In this document: piece after piece, positions 40,844-50,036 of the stretch
Numbering within the stretch: the stretch's first letter is position 1
How the letters are laid out: the number at the start of each line of letters is the position of its first letter
DNA from: CAZXCG01 sp964639205
Lineage (GTDB): Bacteria; Bacillota; Clostridia; Oscillospirales; Acutalibacteraceae
Assembly: GCA_964639205.1 (NCBI GenBank)
Contig: CAZXCG010000008.1
Coordinates: 1 to 50,099 of the forward strand
Direction: 5' to 3'
DNA length: 50,099 nt
Made by a program: the position numbers and the translations under genes
The notes under the pieces: generated by a model
Databases searched by the model: none
What the model was told of the DNA's origin: nothing
What the model saw: the letters and a program-made list of their open reading frames with translations, nothing else

Positions 40844-42106
40844 CTACCCGTTAAAGCCGGCTATTACGTTACAGGTGTAATCAATATCTGCGTTGCTGTG
40901 CGCGCTTGATACAAACATAGCTTCAAACTGCGACGGCGCAGTGTATATTCCGTTTTCAAGCAAATATGAATAATATTTTGAGTACCTTTCTTTGTCGCAC
41001 TTTTTTGCCGAGCTGTAATCGGTAACTCTTGCGTCGGTGAAAAAAGCGGTAATAAGCGATCCCTCACGGTTGACGTTAAGTCCCGCTTTACGCATTGCAA
41101 TTTCGATTTTCTTCGATTTTTCTTCAAGCTGCACATAGAGGTTTGTTGAGCGCTCAAGTATTTTAAGCGTAGCGATTCCGGCGTAAACAGCCGCAGGATT
41201 TCCCGAAAGGGTCCCTGCCTGATAAACCGAACCGAGCGGCGCTACGCATTCCATTACTTCGCGTTTTCCGCCGTAGACGGCAAGCGGCATTCCGCCGCCC
41301 ACAATTTTACCGAGCGCGGTTAAATCCGGAGTTACCGAGTAATATTCCTGCGCGCCTCCGAGTGAAAGGCGAAAGCCTGTTATAACCTCGTCAAAAATCA
41401 AAAGAGCGCCGTTTTGCTCTGTTATGTCGCGCAAAAAACGCAAAAACCCCTCCTTTGGAGGCACAACTCCCATATTTGCTGCGCAAGGCTCGACTATAAC
41501 GCAGGCTATTTCCGTGCCGAAGGCTTTAAAAAGCCGTTCAACAGATTCCCTGTCATTATAAATTGCAAGCAGCGTACTATCAGTATATCCCGCCGGCACT
41601 CCGGCGCTGTCCGGTATTGAATTTGTAAGCAATCCGGAACCCGCTTTGACAAGAAGACCGTCTGAATGACCGTGGTAGCAGCCCTCAAATTTAACAATCT
41701 TGCTGCGGTGCGTATACCCGCGCGCCGCGCGTATGGCGCTCATTACCGCCTCGGTACCGGAATTTACAAGTCTGAGCATTTGCATTGACGGAAAATGCTT
41801 TTGAATAAGACCTGCGAGCTCTATTTCCCCTTTATGACACGCGCCGAAGGTTAAACCTCTGTCGCAGGCTTTTTTGACCGCGGTTAAAACCTCGGGATTG
41901 CCGTGGCCGAGAATATTCGGCCCCCATGAGCATACATAGTCGATAAATTCGTTGCCGTCAACGTCGATTATTTTATCGCCGTAAGCGCGCTCGATGAACA
42001 GCGGAGTTCTGTGCACGGCGGTACAGGCGCGTACCGGGCTGTTCACTCCGCCGGGCATAAATTTTAACGCTTCTCTGTAGAGCGTTTCGGATTTTGAAGT
42101 ATTCAT
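40844..42106 (-). CDS. hemL: Glutamate-1-semialdehyde 2,1-aminomutase (HemL)
   Basis: PLP enzyme converting glutamate-1-semialdehyde to 5-aminolevulinate. 420 residues: FMPGGVNSPVRAC, WGPNILGHGNPEV, NSGTEAVMSAIRAARGYT, EGCYHGHSDGLLVKAGSG, FDEVITGFR, and the PLP lysine in LGKIVGGGMPLAVYGG. The ATG overlaps the hemB stop by four bases. Last gene of the tetrapyrrole operon. Confidence 0.97.
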   Translation of the reverse strand: MNTSKSETLYREALKFMPGGVNSPVRACTAVHRTPLFIERAYGDKIIDVDGNEFIDYVCSWGPNILGHGNPEVLTAVKKACDRGLTFGACHKGEIELAGLIQKHFPSMQMLRLVNSGTEAVMSAIRAARGYTHRSKIVKFEGCYHGHSDGLLVKAGSGLLTNSIPDSAGVPAGYTDSTLLAIYNDRESVERLFKAFGTEIACVIVEPCAANMGVVPPKEGFLRFLRDITEQNGALLIFDEVITGFRLSLGGAQEYYSVTPDLTALGKIVGGGMPLAVYGGKREVMECVAPLGSVYQAGTLSGNPAAVYAGIATLKILERSTNLYVQLEEKSKKIEIAMRKAGLNVNREGSLITAFFTDARVTDYSSAKKCDKERYSKYYSYLLENGIYTAPSQFEAMFVSSAHSNADIDYTCNVIAGFNG

Positions 42107-43071
42107 ACGTCCTCCTCAATCCACTTCGCGGCGTCAAGAGCGTGGTAGGTTATTATAATATCGGCACCGGCGCGCTTCATTGCAAGCAGATTTTCGGTAA
42201 CGATCCGCTTTTCGTCAATCCAACCGTTCTGAGCCGCCGCCTTGACCATTGAATATTCGCCGCTGACATTATAAACAGCAAGCGGATAGCCGAAAGAGTT
42301 TGCCGCATCTCTTACAAGGTCAAGATAAGCAAGCCCGGGCTTTACCATAACAATGTCGGCTCCCTCGGAAATATCGTCTGCTATCTCGCGCATTGCCTCT
42401 CTGCGGTTAGCCGGGTCCATCTGATAGGTTTTTCTGTCGCCGAAGCAGGGCGCCGACTGCGCCGCGTCTCGAAATGGCGAATAATAAGCCGAAGCAAATT
42501 TGGCGCTGTACGCCATTATTGCAGTATCGGCAAAGCCGCTTTCATCCAGCGCCGAGCGTATTGCCGCTACTCTTCCGTCCATCATATCGGAGGGAGCAAT
42601 AACGTCCGCCCCCGCCTTTGCAAGACTGACCGCGGTCCTGCAAAGGAAAGGCAGAGTTTCGTCGTTAAGTATTTTGTTCCCGGAAACCACCCCGCAGTGT
42701 CCGTGCGAGGTGTATTCGCAAAGACAAACGTCGGCGATGACAAGCAGACCGGGACAGGCGCTTTTGATGAAGCGAATTGCCTGCTGGGCAACGCCGTCGT
42801 CATCATATGCCGAGGCTGCAAGCTCATCCTTATGCTTGGGAATACCGAAAATCATAATTCCCGGTATTCCGCTGTTTTTAATTTGAGTTAAAATTTCATT
42901 GAGCCTGTCTGCCGAATACTGATAAATCCCCGGCATTGAAGCAACCGGATTCTTTATATTTTTCCCCTCCGCAACAAAAACGGGGTAAATCAGGTCGTCC
43001 TTGCTTATCTGCGTTTCGCGCACAAGTCTGCGCATTTCGCCGTTAATTCTGAGTCGTCTGAATCTTTTCAT
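42103..43071 (-). CDS. hemB: Porphobilinogen synthase (HemB), zinc type
   Basis: Condenses two 5-aminolevulinate molecules. 322 residues: DVCLCEYTSHGHCG carries the three zinc cysteines, and active-site lysines are in MAYSAKFASAYY and MVKPGLAYLD. GAGGTG lies seven bases before the ATG. The start lies 29 bases inside the 3' end of cobA/hemD, a relatively long overlap. Confidence 0.97.
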   Translation of the reverse strand: MKRFRRLRINGEMRRLVRETQISKDDLIYPVFVAEGKNIKNPVASMPGIYQYSADRLNEILTQIKNSGIPGIMIFGIPKHKDELAASAYDDDGVAQQAIRFIKSACPGLLVIADVCLCEYTSHGHCGVVSGNKILNDETLPFLCRTAVSLAKAGADVIAPSDMMDGRVAAIRSALDESGFADTAIMAYSAKFASAYYSPFRDAAQSAPCFGDRKTYQMDPANRREAMREIADDISEGADIVMVKPGLAYLDLVRDAANSFGYPLAVYNVSGEYSMVKAAAQNGWIDEKRIVTENLLAMKRAGADIIITYHALDAAKWIEEDV

Positions 43072-44551
43072 TTTGCTGCACCTCGCATAAAATAGTGTCT
43101 GTTACATTTTCGGCGTTGCTTACTCTTGAAATTATAAGATTGTTTACGCCGTATTTTTCCGCAGCCTTTGCGGTGACGTCCCCTATGCACACCGTTTTTG
43201 TTTTTTCGGAAAGGGCAAATCCGCTTTCAAAAAACACTTTCACCGCCGACGCGCTTGCAAAAGTCAAGAAATCGGAGTCGATCACCGCGGCGTTTTCGGC
43301 GGCGGCGCTGCCCAAAACGTCATAAATTTTTATGTCGTCATATTTAATATTTTCAGCGTCAAGCTCCTCGTTAAGCGCCTCGGAGGCTTGCTCTGAACGC
43401 AGGATCAGAACACGCCGTTCGGCAAGCGGCGAAGCAGCAAGCGCTTTCCCGAGTGCCTTCGATGTAAAGCTCTGCGGAATAATGTCGGCAAAAATTCCTC
43501 TTTTCTCGAGCTCCCAAGCGGTTGAACTTCCTATTACGGCAAATTTAATTTTGCAAAGATCTCTTATATCAATTTTAAGCTTATTGAGCCGGTTAAAAAA
43601 AATTTGAACGCCGTTAACGCTTGTAAGTACAATCAGACCGTAATCGGATATATTCAGCAAAGCGCTGTCAAATTCGGGGTTTTCGCGGTATTCAACCGCT
43701 TTGAGATAGTCAAGCGTTTTCACGTCCGCGCCGAGGGAAGACAGCTTCAAAGAAAGCTTACCGGCAAATTTTTCGGTTCCCGTAACCGTTACCGAGGTAT
43801 TTTTAAGCGGCAACGAAATTGTTTGAGAAAAGTCAAATCCGGCGGTTTCCCCCACTATTATTACCGCCGGAGGCTTCAAAGCTCGCCTTGAGGCCTCCGC
43901 GGCTATATCTTTAAGCGCGCTCCTAAGCACTTTTTGCCCCGCCGTTGCTCCGTTTGAAACAACGGCCGCGGGTGTATTTTCGTTCATACCGCCTTTTATA
44001 AGGGCTTCGGTAATCGGCGCTATGTTGTTAAGCCCCATAAGGAAAACGAGCGTTCCCTCAAGCTTTGCAAGCCCTGCGATATTTTCCTGCGTTAAATCCC
44101 GGGTAGTATGACCGGCTATTACATGAAAAGCACGGCTTATTTTACGGTGAGTTACCGGAATCCCCGCAAGCTCGGGAACCGCTGTTGCAGATGAAATCCC
44201 CGGAACAACCGCATATTCAACGCCGGCTTTTTGCAGAGCAAGTATTTCCTCCCCTCCTCTGCCGAACACGAAAGGGTCGCCGCCTTTCAATCTTACAACG
44301 GTTTTTCCCTGCTCTGCCTTTTGAATAAGAAGCCTGTTAATATTCTCCTGCGGCTCGCTGTGAAGTCCGCAGCGCTTGCCTGCGCATATTTTTTCCGAGC
44401 CGTCGGGGGCAAAGTCAAGCAGGCGGTTATCCGTAAGAGCGTCGTATATAAGCACGTCGCAGCGCTTTATTAAGTTGATTCCGCGAAGAGTTATAAGGTC
44501 GTAATCTCCGCAGCCGGCGCCGACAAGGTAAACTTTGCCCCGAATATTCAC
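43043..44551 (-). CDS. cobA-hemD: Fused uroporphyrinogen-III C-methyltransferase / uroporphyrinogen-III synthase
   Basis: 502-residue two-domain protein. Residues about 1-245 are SUMT: VYLVGAGCGDYDLITLRG, VVRLKGGDPFVFGRGGEE, VPGISSATAVPELAGIPVTHR, VFLMGLNN. Residues about 255-502 are a weakly conserved HemD domain (TGTEKFAGKLSLKLSSLGADV and FASASAVKVFFES). The fusion makes uroporphyrinogen III and methylates it to precorrin-2, feeding the siroheme/corrinoid branch. Such fusions are common in clostridia. The start overlaps the hemC stop by four bases. Confidence 0.93.
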   Translation of the reverse strand: MNIRGKVYLVGAGCGDYDLITLRGINLIKRCDVLIYDALTDNRLLDFAPDGSEKICAGKRCGLHSEPQENINRLLIQKAEQGKTVVRLKGGDPFVFGRGGEEILALQKAGVEYAVVPGISSATAVPELAGIPVTHRKISRAFHVIAGHTTRDLTQENIAGLAKLEGTLVFLMGLNNIAPITEALIKGGMNENTPAAVVSNGATAGQKVLRSALKDIAAEASRRALKPPAVIIVGETAGFDFSQTISLPLKNTSVTVTGTEKFAGKLSLKLSSLGADVKTLDYLKAVEYRENPEFDSALLNISDYGLIVLTSVNGVQIFFNRLNKLKIDIRDLCKIKFAVIGSSTAWELEKRGIFADIIPQSFTSKALGKALAASPLAERRVLILRSEQASEALNEELDAENIKYDDIKIYDVLGSAAAENAAVIDSDFLTFASASAVKVFFESGFALSEKTKTVCIGDVTAKAAEKYGVNNLIISRVSNAENVTDTILCEVQQNEKIQTTQN

Positions 44552-45408
44552 AGCCGTAAAATCATCTCCTCTACAAGCTTAAAGCTGTTTTCTGCCTTTG
44601 CGCTGCCGAAAGCCGTCCTCGAGTCTTTAGAAAGCGCGACGGTAATTTTTCCGTTTTCACAAAATGAATATGCGCCGAGGGGCATACCGCAGACGGCGTT
44701 GAGTTTTTTAAGAAAATACCGCTCGGTTTCAAAGGACAAAAAGGTCTCGGGATCGTTAATTTGGGAAAGTATCTGAGCGGCAAATCCGTTTTTACGGCAT
44801 TCAACGGCAATAATTCCCTGACAGGGCGCGGGCATAAACTCGGTGTAATCAAAAGCGGCGAAGTCAAATCTTCCGTCGTTAAGCAGAGCGAGACGTTCAA
44901 GACCGGCATACGCAAGAATTATACCGCCGTATTCCGAAGAAGCAAGCTTATTAAGGCGGGTATCTACGTTGCCCCTTATTTCTTTAAAGGAAACCGAAGA
45001 GTAAATCTTCTTTAAGTTAATCCTTCGGCGCGGACTGCCCGTCCCGATTATAAAATCCGGGCTGTTTTCCGGCGGACAGCCTTTCCTTGTAACAAGCACG
45101 TCGCGGTAGTTGCCGCGCTTTAGAACCGCGCAAATTTCAAGACCGTCGCCAAGCGCCAAAGGTAAATCCTTTGCGCTGTGCACAGCTATGTCTATGCTCC
45201 CGCTTTGAAGCGCCTTTTCAATTTCGGAAACAAAAATTCCCTTGCCGCCGAAGGAAGAAAGCTGCCTATCGGGCGTTATGTCGCCCTGAGTTGAAATATG
45301 AACAAACTCAAGCTGAGTATCCGGGAATTTTTCAAGAATTTCCCGAGCAACCATTTGGGCCTGCGCAAGCGCCAGCCTGCTTTTTCTTGTTCCGATTTTA
45401 ATTTTCAT
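44548..45408 (-). CDS. hemC: Hydroxymethylbilane synthase (HemC)
   Basis: Polymerises four porphobilinogens. 286 residues: IGTRKSRLALAQAQMVA, HSAKDLPLAL, GTGSPRRRINL, RGNVDTRLNKL, CQGIIAVE, and the dipyrromethane-cofactor cysteine in LNAVCGMPLGAYS (usual form GGCxxPLGA, slightly altered). It begins on the base after the stop of the preceding gene. Confidence 0.95.
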   Translation of the reverse strand: MKIKIGTRKSRLALAQAQMVAREILEKFPDTQLEFVHISTQGDITPDRQLSSFGGKGIFVSEIEKALQSGSIDIAVHSAKDLPLALGDGLEICAVLKRGNYRDVLVTRKGCPPENSPDFIIGTGSPRRRINLKKIYSSVSFKEIRGNVDTRLNKLASSEYGGIILAYAGLERLALLNDGRFDFAAFDYTEFMPAPCQGIIAVECRKNGFAAQILSQINDPETFLSFETERYFLKKLNAVCGMPLGAYSFCENGKITVALSKDSRTAFGSAKAENSFKLVEEMILRL

Positions 45409-46023
45409 TTATTTTAAATCCTCTATTATTTTAAGAATCTGCTTTTCATCGACGCTTTCACCGCGGGAAGAAATTTCAAGTATCTTCTCAAACGCGAGCT
45501 TCCTGTTATACGGCAGACTTATTTCGCGTTTAATAAGCTCGCGGTAATTGCTCAAAATTTCAACCGCGCGGTCGCCGTCGTCGAGCAGAGGCTCAATTCT
45601 TTCCCGCAGAATGCGGGCATAAAGCGGGCTTTTGCCTCCGGTGGAAATTGCAACCGTGATGTTCTTGCCGTTAATCAAGGCCGGAAAAATAAACCCGCAG
45701 TTTTTAATATCGTCAACACTGTTTATTAAAATATTCCGCTCGGTACAAAGCCTGAAAATCCGCGAGTTAAGGCTTCTGTCGTTCGTAGCGGCAATTACCG
45801 CGAAGGCTCCGTCTATGTCGCAGTCTTCAAAAAATTTTTTTCGGATTTCCGTTTTGGGGAGGCAATATATTTGCTCGCATATTTCCGGAGCCACAACTTT
45901 AAGCCGGGGATTATACGGCAACAGCGCTTCCAGCTTGCGCAGCGCCAACTCTCCCCCGCCGACGACAACGCAGCTTTTATTTTCTATATCTATAAAAAAC
46001 GGAAAGCAGCCCATTTTACTCAC
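45409..46023 (-). CDS. Precorrin-2 dehydrogenase (CysG N-terminal/Met8-like)
   Basis: 204-residue NAD-dependent dehydrogenase that oxidises precorrin-2 to sirohydrochlorin. FPFFIDIENKSCVVVGGGELALRKLEALL gives the Rossmann fold with GGG, followed by VIAATNDRSLNSRI, FIFPALINGKNITVAISTGGKSP, and a small helical tail. No methyltransferase domain is attached because that activity is in the cobA fusion. It overlaps hemA by eight bases. Ferrochelatase activity is possible, as in related proteins. Confidence 0.9.
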   Translation of the reverse strand: MSKMGCFPFFIDIENKSCVVVGGGELALRKLEALLPYNPRLKVVAPEICEQIYCLPKTEIRKKFFEDCDIDGAFAVIAATNDRSLNSRIFRLCTERNILINSVDDIKNCGFIFPALINGKNITVAISTGGKSPLYARILRERIEPLLDDGDRAVEILSNYRELIKREISLPYNRKLAFEKILEISSRGESVDEKQILKIIEDLK

Positions 46024-47170
46024 CGTCCCCGATTGCTTTAAGAACCTTCAGAAACGCCGAAAACTCCTGCGGCGATACCTCGGCCTTCATCTTGTAGATA
46101 AGTTCTTCAAAGGGCTTGCCGGACAAAGCCGCCCTGACCCTTTCAAGCTCCGGCAAAAAGCCGTGAAAAATCAAGTCCTTTTTAAGCGCCGCTGTTTCAG
46201 CGGCAATTATTTCTTCCGCCTGAACAACTCCGTCCGCCTTTAGAGTGTTGTTTTCCTCGGCAAGACGCTCAAAATAATCTATATTAATAAGGCTTACGCC
46301 GTCAAGCTCGGTTACGGACTGCTCAATATCCGGCGGAACAGCCAAATCTATAAACAGTTTTTTTCCGCCGCCGCTCAAATGATTTTTCAAATCATAATAT
46401 GTAACGGTGTAATGCGGACCGGACGTAGCGCTTATAACGCAGTCCGATGAGACGATATATTCGTATCTCTTGCTGTAATCAACTGTTTCAACGCCCATAC
46501 CGTCAATGAATTTAAGCTTGCTTTTATGACTCCGCAGTGTTGCTTTTACCGAAACATTTTTGTGAGAAACAAGATTTTTGAGCACCGTTGAGCCGATTTT
46601 GCCGCTTGCGCCTATTATAAGCACGCTGACTTTTTCACCTAATCTTGCCGCTTCGTTTGCCGCAAGAGTCGCTACGGAAACCGACGTTTTGGAAAGAAGC
46701 GTCTGAGTTTTTATCTTTTTTGCGCAGGCTATTGCCGCCTGAAAAACCATATTAAGCTCATGTGAAACCGCATTATTTTCTTTTGCAAAATAATAGGCGT
46801 TTCTGGTCTGGCCGAGGATCTCATCCTCGCCTATTACCATTGAATCAATGCCGCAGGCGACCTTAAACAAATGCGTAATCGCGCCGTCGTTATAAAAAAA
46901 CATAAGATGTTTGGAAAGAAGGCTTTCGCCGATTGCCGCCTGCTCCGAAAGTAACCGGACAACGCCGCTTTCGCAGCCCTTTGCGCCGCAAAAGTACAGT
47001 TCGGTTCTGTTGCAGGTGCAAAGCATTACACACTCGGTAACATAATTTTCCTTTAAAAGCTTAAGCATAAGGCCTCGGCATGTTTCATTATCAAAAGCAA
47101 GTCTTCGGCGCAGCTCCAGCCCGGCGGTTTTATAATTGACGCTTATACAATACAAAACGCTCACTCCCAT
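46016..47170 (-). CDS. hemA: Glutamyl-tRNA reductase (HemA)
   Basis: NADPH-dependent reduction of Glu-tRNA(Glu) to glutamate-1-semialdehyde, the first step of the C5 pathway. 384 residues: VNYKTAGLELRRRLAF, catalytic Cys in MLCTCNRTELY (about residue 52), MVIGEDEILGQTRNAY, the Rossmann segment VLIIGASGKIGSTVLKNL, and FIDLAVPPDIE. ATG at 47170 with AAGGAA before it; a GTG six bases later has better spacing. First gene of a six-gene transcript that ends at hemL. Confidence 0.95.
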   Translation of the reverse strand: MGVSVLYCISVNYKTAGLELRRRLAFDNETCRGLMLKLLKENYVTECVMLCTCNRTELYFCGAKGCESGVVRLLSEQAAIGESLLSKHLMFFYNDGAITHLFKVACGIDSMVIGEDEILGQTRNAYYFAKENNAVSHELNMVFQAAIACAKKIKTQTLLSKTSVSVATLAANEAARLGEKVSVLIIGASGKIGSTVLKNLVSHKNVSVKATLRSHKSKLKFIDGMGVETVDYSKRYEYIVSSDCVISATSGPHYTVTYYDLKNHLSGGGKKLFIDLAVPPDIEQSVTELDGVSLINIDYFERLAEENNTLKADGVVQAEEIIAAETAALKKDLIFHGFLPELERVRAALSGKPFEELIYKMKAEVSPQEFSAFLKVLKAIGDGE

Positions 47171-47250
47171 AATTTCCTTAACGCTGACCCGCCCGATTAA
47201 AACAGGCGAAAACCGAACCGAATGTAAATACGGAACACCTGCCCCTGCTC

Positions 47251-47279
47251 ATTTTAATACCGTCCGGCGGCTCAGTCAA
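47251..47279 (-). promoter_or_regulatory. Promoter of the hemA-hemL operon
   Basis: Minus strand TTGACT (47279-47274), 17-base spacer, TAAAAT (47256-47251); predicted start about 47244. I see no cobalamin riboswitch core in the roughly 75-base leader. Confidence 0.72.
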
Positions 47280-47323
47280 ATACTTTTCTTGCAGGCAGCA
47301 AATGTTTTGACGAGGCTAAGCGC

Positions 47324-47352
47324 TTGACAAAAAACGCACGTATGTGTAATAT
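47324..47352 (+). promoter_or_regulatory. Promoter of the TtcA-like gene
   Basis: TTGACA (47324-47329), 17-base spacer, TAATAT (47347-47352); predicted start near 47359, 41 bases before the ATG. Divergent from the hem promoter. Confidence 0.6.
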
Positions 47353-47399
47353 AACTTAAAACGGTTTTTGAATTCGGCAGCGACTGAGGAGTTGGTTAA

Positions 47400-48239
47400 A
47401 TGAGCAGACAGCTGCAAGAGTATCAGCTGATTGAACGCAGCATTACCAAAAAATACAGAAACGAAATATGGCGACCGTTTATTGCCGCTGTAAAGCGTTA
47501 TGAGCTGATAAAGGCAAACGACAAAATTGCGGTGTGCATATCCGGCGGCAAGGATTCTATGCTGATGGCGAAGCTTATGCAAATGCTCCGGCGTTATACC
47601 GAAATACCGTTTGATTTGGTATTTTTGGTTATGGATCCCGGTTATAATGAAGTCAACCGCAAAAAAATAGAAAGCAACTCATACTTGCTGCATATTCCCG
47701 TTACAATATTTGAAACAAACATTTTTAACGTCGCCGATAAAGCCGAAAAGTCCCCCTGTTATCTTTGCGCAAAAATGAGGCGCGGTCACCTTTATAACAA
47801 AGCAAAAGAATTAGGCTGCAACAAGATAGCTCTCGGTCACCATTTAAGCGACGTAATTGAAACAACCGTGATGAGTATGTTCTACTCCTCGCAGCTTCAG
47901 GGAATGATGCCCAAGCTGCACAGCCAAAACTTTGAGGGTATGGAGCTTATTCGTCCTATGTACTGCATTAATGAAGAAAGCATCATTGCATGGGCGCGCT
48001 ATAATAATTTGGAATTTATTCAATGCGCCTGCCGCTTTACCGAAAACTGCGCAAAAAACGCTGAAGACGGCTTTACCTCCAAGCGCATGGAAATTAAGGC
48101 TCTTATCCGCCGCCTCAAGCGCGACAATCCCAACATAGAAAAAAGCATTTTTAACAGCATTCATTCCGTTTGTGTGGAAACCTTCCCCGGCTGCAAAAAA
48201 GACGGAGAGACGCATTCTTTTCTTGAGTTTTACCGATAA
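47400..48239 (+). CDS. TtcA-family PP-loop ATPase, tRNA thiolation-like
   Basis: 279-residue ATP pyrophosphatase-fold protein. PP-loop SGGKDS (48-53), a CYLCAKMRRG pair (Cys-x-x-Cys), GHHLSDVIETTVMSMF, and a later Cys pair in CACRFTENC: the arrangement of TtcA-type enzymes that bind an Fe-S cluster and transfer sulfur to tRNA cytidine-32. Clostridial members vary in target, so the exact nucleoside is uncertain. ATG with GAGGAG nine bases upstream. Single-gene transcript ending at a strong hairpin terminator. Confidence 0.82.
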   Translation: MSRQLQEYQLIERSITKKYRNEIWRPFIAAVKRYELIKANDKIAVCISGGKDSMLMAKLMQMLRRYTEIPFDLVFLVMDPGYNEVNRKKIESNSYLLHIPVTIFETNIFNVADKAEKSPCYLCAKMRRGHLYNKAKELGCNKIALGHHLSDVIETTVMSMFYSSQLQGMMPKLHSQNFEGMELIRPMYCINEESIIAWARYNNLEFIQCACRFTENCAKNAEDGFTSKRMEIKALIRRLKRDNPNIEKSIFNSIHSVCVETFPGCKKDGETHSFLEFYR

Positions 48240-48318
48240 AATAATTTTTAAAGGCACTCGCTCCGCTTGCCGCCGTGAAACGCATTAAAAAGCATAAGAC
48301 GCGCTCGGAAATCGTCTG

Positions 48319-48353
48319 AAAGCGCCCATGTCGGACAGACGGCGGGCGCTTTT
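48319..48353 (+). terminator. Bidirectional intrinsic terminator
   Basis: AAAGCGCCC pairs with GGGCGCTTT around a 16-base centre that can form an extra GTC/GAC pair set; TTTT follows on the plus strand and the mirrored AAA gives TTT on the minus strand. Lies between the convergent TtcA-like gene and mtnN. Confidence 0.85.
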
Positions 48354-48385
48354 GCCTGCTTAATAATTAAAGAAAGCCTTTTACA

Positions 48386-49087
48386 TTACGCGAGCAGCTC
48401 GATATATTTTAAAACAGCGGAAATCGATTTATCCGCCGCAAGCTGCCTGAACCGCATATAATCCAAGCCCTCTGAATTATTTATATCGTCCGAAATACAT
48501 CTCATCACGGCAAACGGCACGGCGTTGCGCCGGCAGGTCTGCGCTACCGCGCCTCCCTCCATCTCACAGGCGACAGAGTCAAACTCGCGGTTAATTTTAA
48601 GACGTTTTTTTACGTCCGAAACAAAAATGTCCCCGGTTGCTATTTTGCCTCTGACCGTCTTAGTACCCTCAAGCGACGAGCAGGCGGCAAAGAGCCTGTC
48701 GGAAATTTCCGCGTCGGCAGGCAAATAAACGGCGGTATCATCGGAGGAAAAATATATTTTACCGCGTGGATCACCAAGCGCGGTTAAGTTCATATCGTGC
48801 TGAACCAAATAATCGGCAACAACTATGTCGCCGATACCAACATCGGAGCAAAGCGCCCCGGCAACGCCGCTGTTAATAACGGCGGCGGGCTTAAACAAAT
48901 CGATTAAAAGCTGCGTGCAGATTGCCGCGTTGACTTTGCCTATGCCGCATTCAACGCAAACCGCGCCGACATTATTTATGCTGCCCTTAACAAAATCCAT
49001 GGAAGCAGCCGTAACGGTTTCCGCGTTATTCATTTTTTGCTTGAGAGCGTCGACCTCAACGGACATTGCGCATATTATACCAATCAT
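48386..49087 (-). CDS. mtnN: 5'-methylthioadenosine/S-adenosylhomocysteine nucleosidase
   Basis: Cleaves MTA and SAH to adenine and the thioribose product. 233 residues: IGIICAMSVEVDALK with the catalytic Glu, GIGKVNAAICTQLLID, NSGVAGAL, ATGDIFV, CEMEGGAVAQ, and MRCISDDIN with the catalytic Asp. 30 bases after rsmE; the two probably share a transcript and SAM recycling is a plausible link. Confidence 0.96.
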   Translation of the reverse strand: MIGIICAMSVEVDALKQKMNNAETVTAASMDFVKGSINNVGAVCVECGIGKVNAAICTQLLIDLFKPAAVINSGVAGALCSDVGIGDIVVADYLVQHDMNLTALGDPRGKIYFSSDDTAVYLPADAEISDRLFAACSSLEGTKTVRGKIATGDIFVSDVKKRLKINREFDSVACEMEGGAVAQTCRRNAVPFAVMRCISDDINNSEGLDYMRFRQLAADKSISAVLKYIELLA

Positions 49088-49117
49088 TATGATAAATCCT
49101 CCCTGTGTCTTAATTTA

Positions 49118-49846
49118 TTAATCAAAATTCCCGGTTTGCAGCATTATAACGCTCAAAGCCGCAAGCGGAGCGGTTTCGGCGCGCAGAATACGTTTGCCGA
49201 GGGTTGCAACGCTTCCGCCGGCTTGCCGAAATTCTTCAACCTCAGCCGGCGAGAACCCGCCCTCGCTGCCTATAAACACGGCGATGCTGCGGGTTTCTTT
49301 GCTCAAAAGCTCTGTTACGCTTTGACCGCCGCCCTCGTAAAACAGCAAGCCTTTTTCGTAATCGGAGGCGGCTTGAACCGCCCGGGAAAAGCTTAAAACA
49401 GGCTTAACGGCGGGGATTATTCCCCGTCTTGACTGCATGGCCGCCTGCCGGGCAATTTTTTGCCAGCGGGACGCCTTTTTATTTACCGATTTCCCCTCCG
49501 GGCGCGAAACGCACCTTGAAGTAAGCACCGGCACTATTTCCGCCGCTCCCAATTCAACAGCCTTTTGTATTATCAGCTCCATTTTGTCGCCCTTAGTCAG
49601 CGCCTGAAACAGAGCGACGCGCACGTTCGGCTCGTTTTCACACGGTTTTTGCGAGAGTATTTCAACGTTTACGGCTTCGTCGGTAACAGAAGTTACCGCG
49701 CAGGTATATTCGGTTTTATAGGCGCTGCAAAGCGTAAGCAGCTCGCCGGGCTTCATGCGCAGAGATTTGTTTATATGCCGCGCGTCCTCGCCGTAAATTG
49801 TATATTCTTTTGAATTAATAGGTTTTTCACAAAAAAACCACGGCAT
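49118..49846 (-). CDS. rsmE: 16S rRNA m3U1498 methyltransferase (RsmE)
   Basis: SAM-dependent SPOUT methyltransferase, 242 residues. N-terminal PUA-like part (GEDARHINKSLRMKPGE), ALTKGDKMELIIQKAVELGAAEIVPV, RWQKIARQAAMQSRRGIIP, and the trefoil knot IGSEGGFSPAEVEEF with LGKRILRAETAPLAAL. ATG at 49846. Usually found behind prmA; here the upstream side holds a repeat copy. Confidence 0.96.
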   Translation of the reverse strand: MPWFFCEKPINSKEYTIYGEDARHINKSLRMKPGELLTLCSAYKTEYTCAVTSVTDEAVNVEILSQKPCENEPNVRVALFQALTKGDKMELIIQKAVELGAAEIVPVLTSRCVSRPEGKSVNKKASRWQKIARQAAMQSRRGIIPAVKPVLSFSRAVQAASDYEKGLLFYEGGGQSVTELLSKETRSIAVFIGSEGGFSPAEVEEFRQAGGSVATLGKRILRAETAPLAALSVIMLQTGNFD

Positions 49847-49892
49847 TCCGCCTCACCCCGCCGAATTTTTTTAAATCAAAAAGCGCGTGTTA

Positions 49893-50036
49893 TTCAATAA
49901 GGGGGCTTTGCCCCGTCGTTCAACGCGGCAAAGGGCAGCGTTAGCTGCCTGAGAAATCAATGGGGGTTGTATCTCCCGATGATTCCGAAAATGGAATCCG
50001 CCGCCTTAGAGGCGGGGGACATCTTTGCCTAAGTTA
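49893..50036 (+). repeat. Full copy of the 141-bp repeat
   Basis: Keeps GGGGC-TTT-GCCCC, GGCAGC-GTTA-GCTGCC, GATTCC-GAAAAT-GGAATC and CCGCCT-TAG-AGGCGG; the central long stem has mismatches. The start is TTCAATAAGG and the end CCTAAGTTATT. The bases after it, to the window end, are A/T-rich with nothing else recognisable. Confidence 0.88.

Noticed and set aside
47171..47400. Cobalamin riboswitch upstream of hemA
   Set aside because: No B12-box-like GCCACTG core, and the predicted leader is only about 75 bases, too short.
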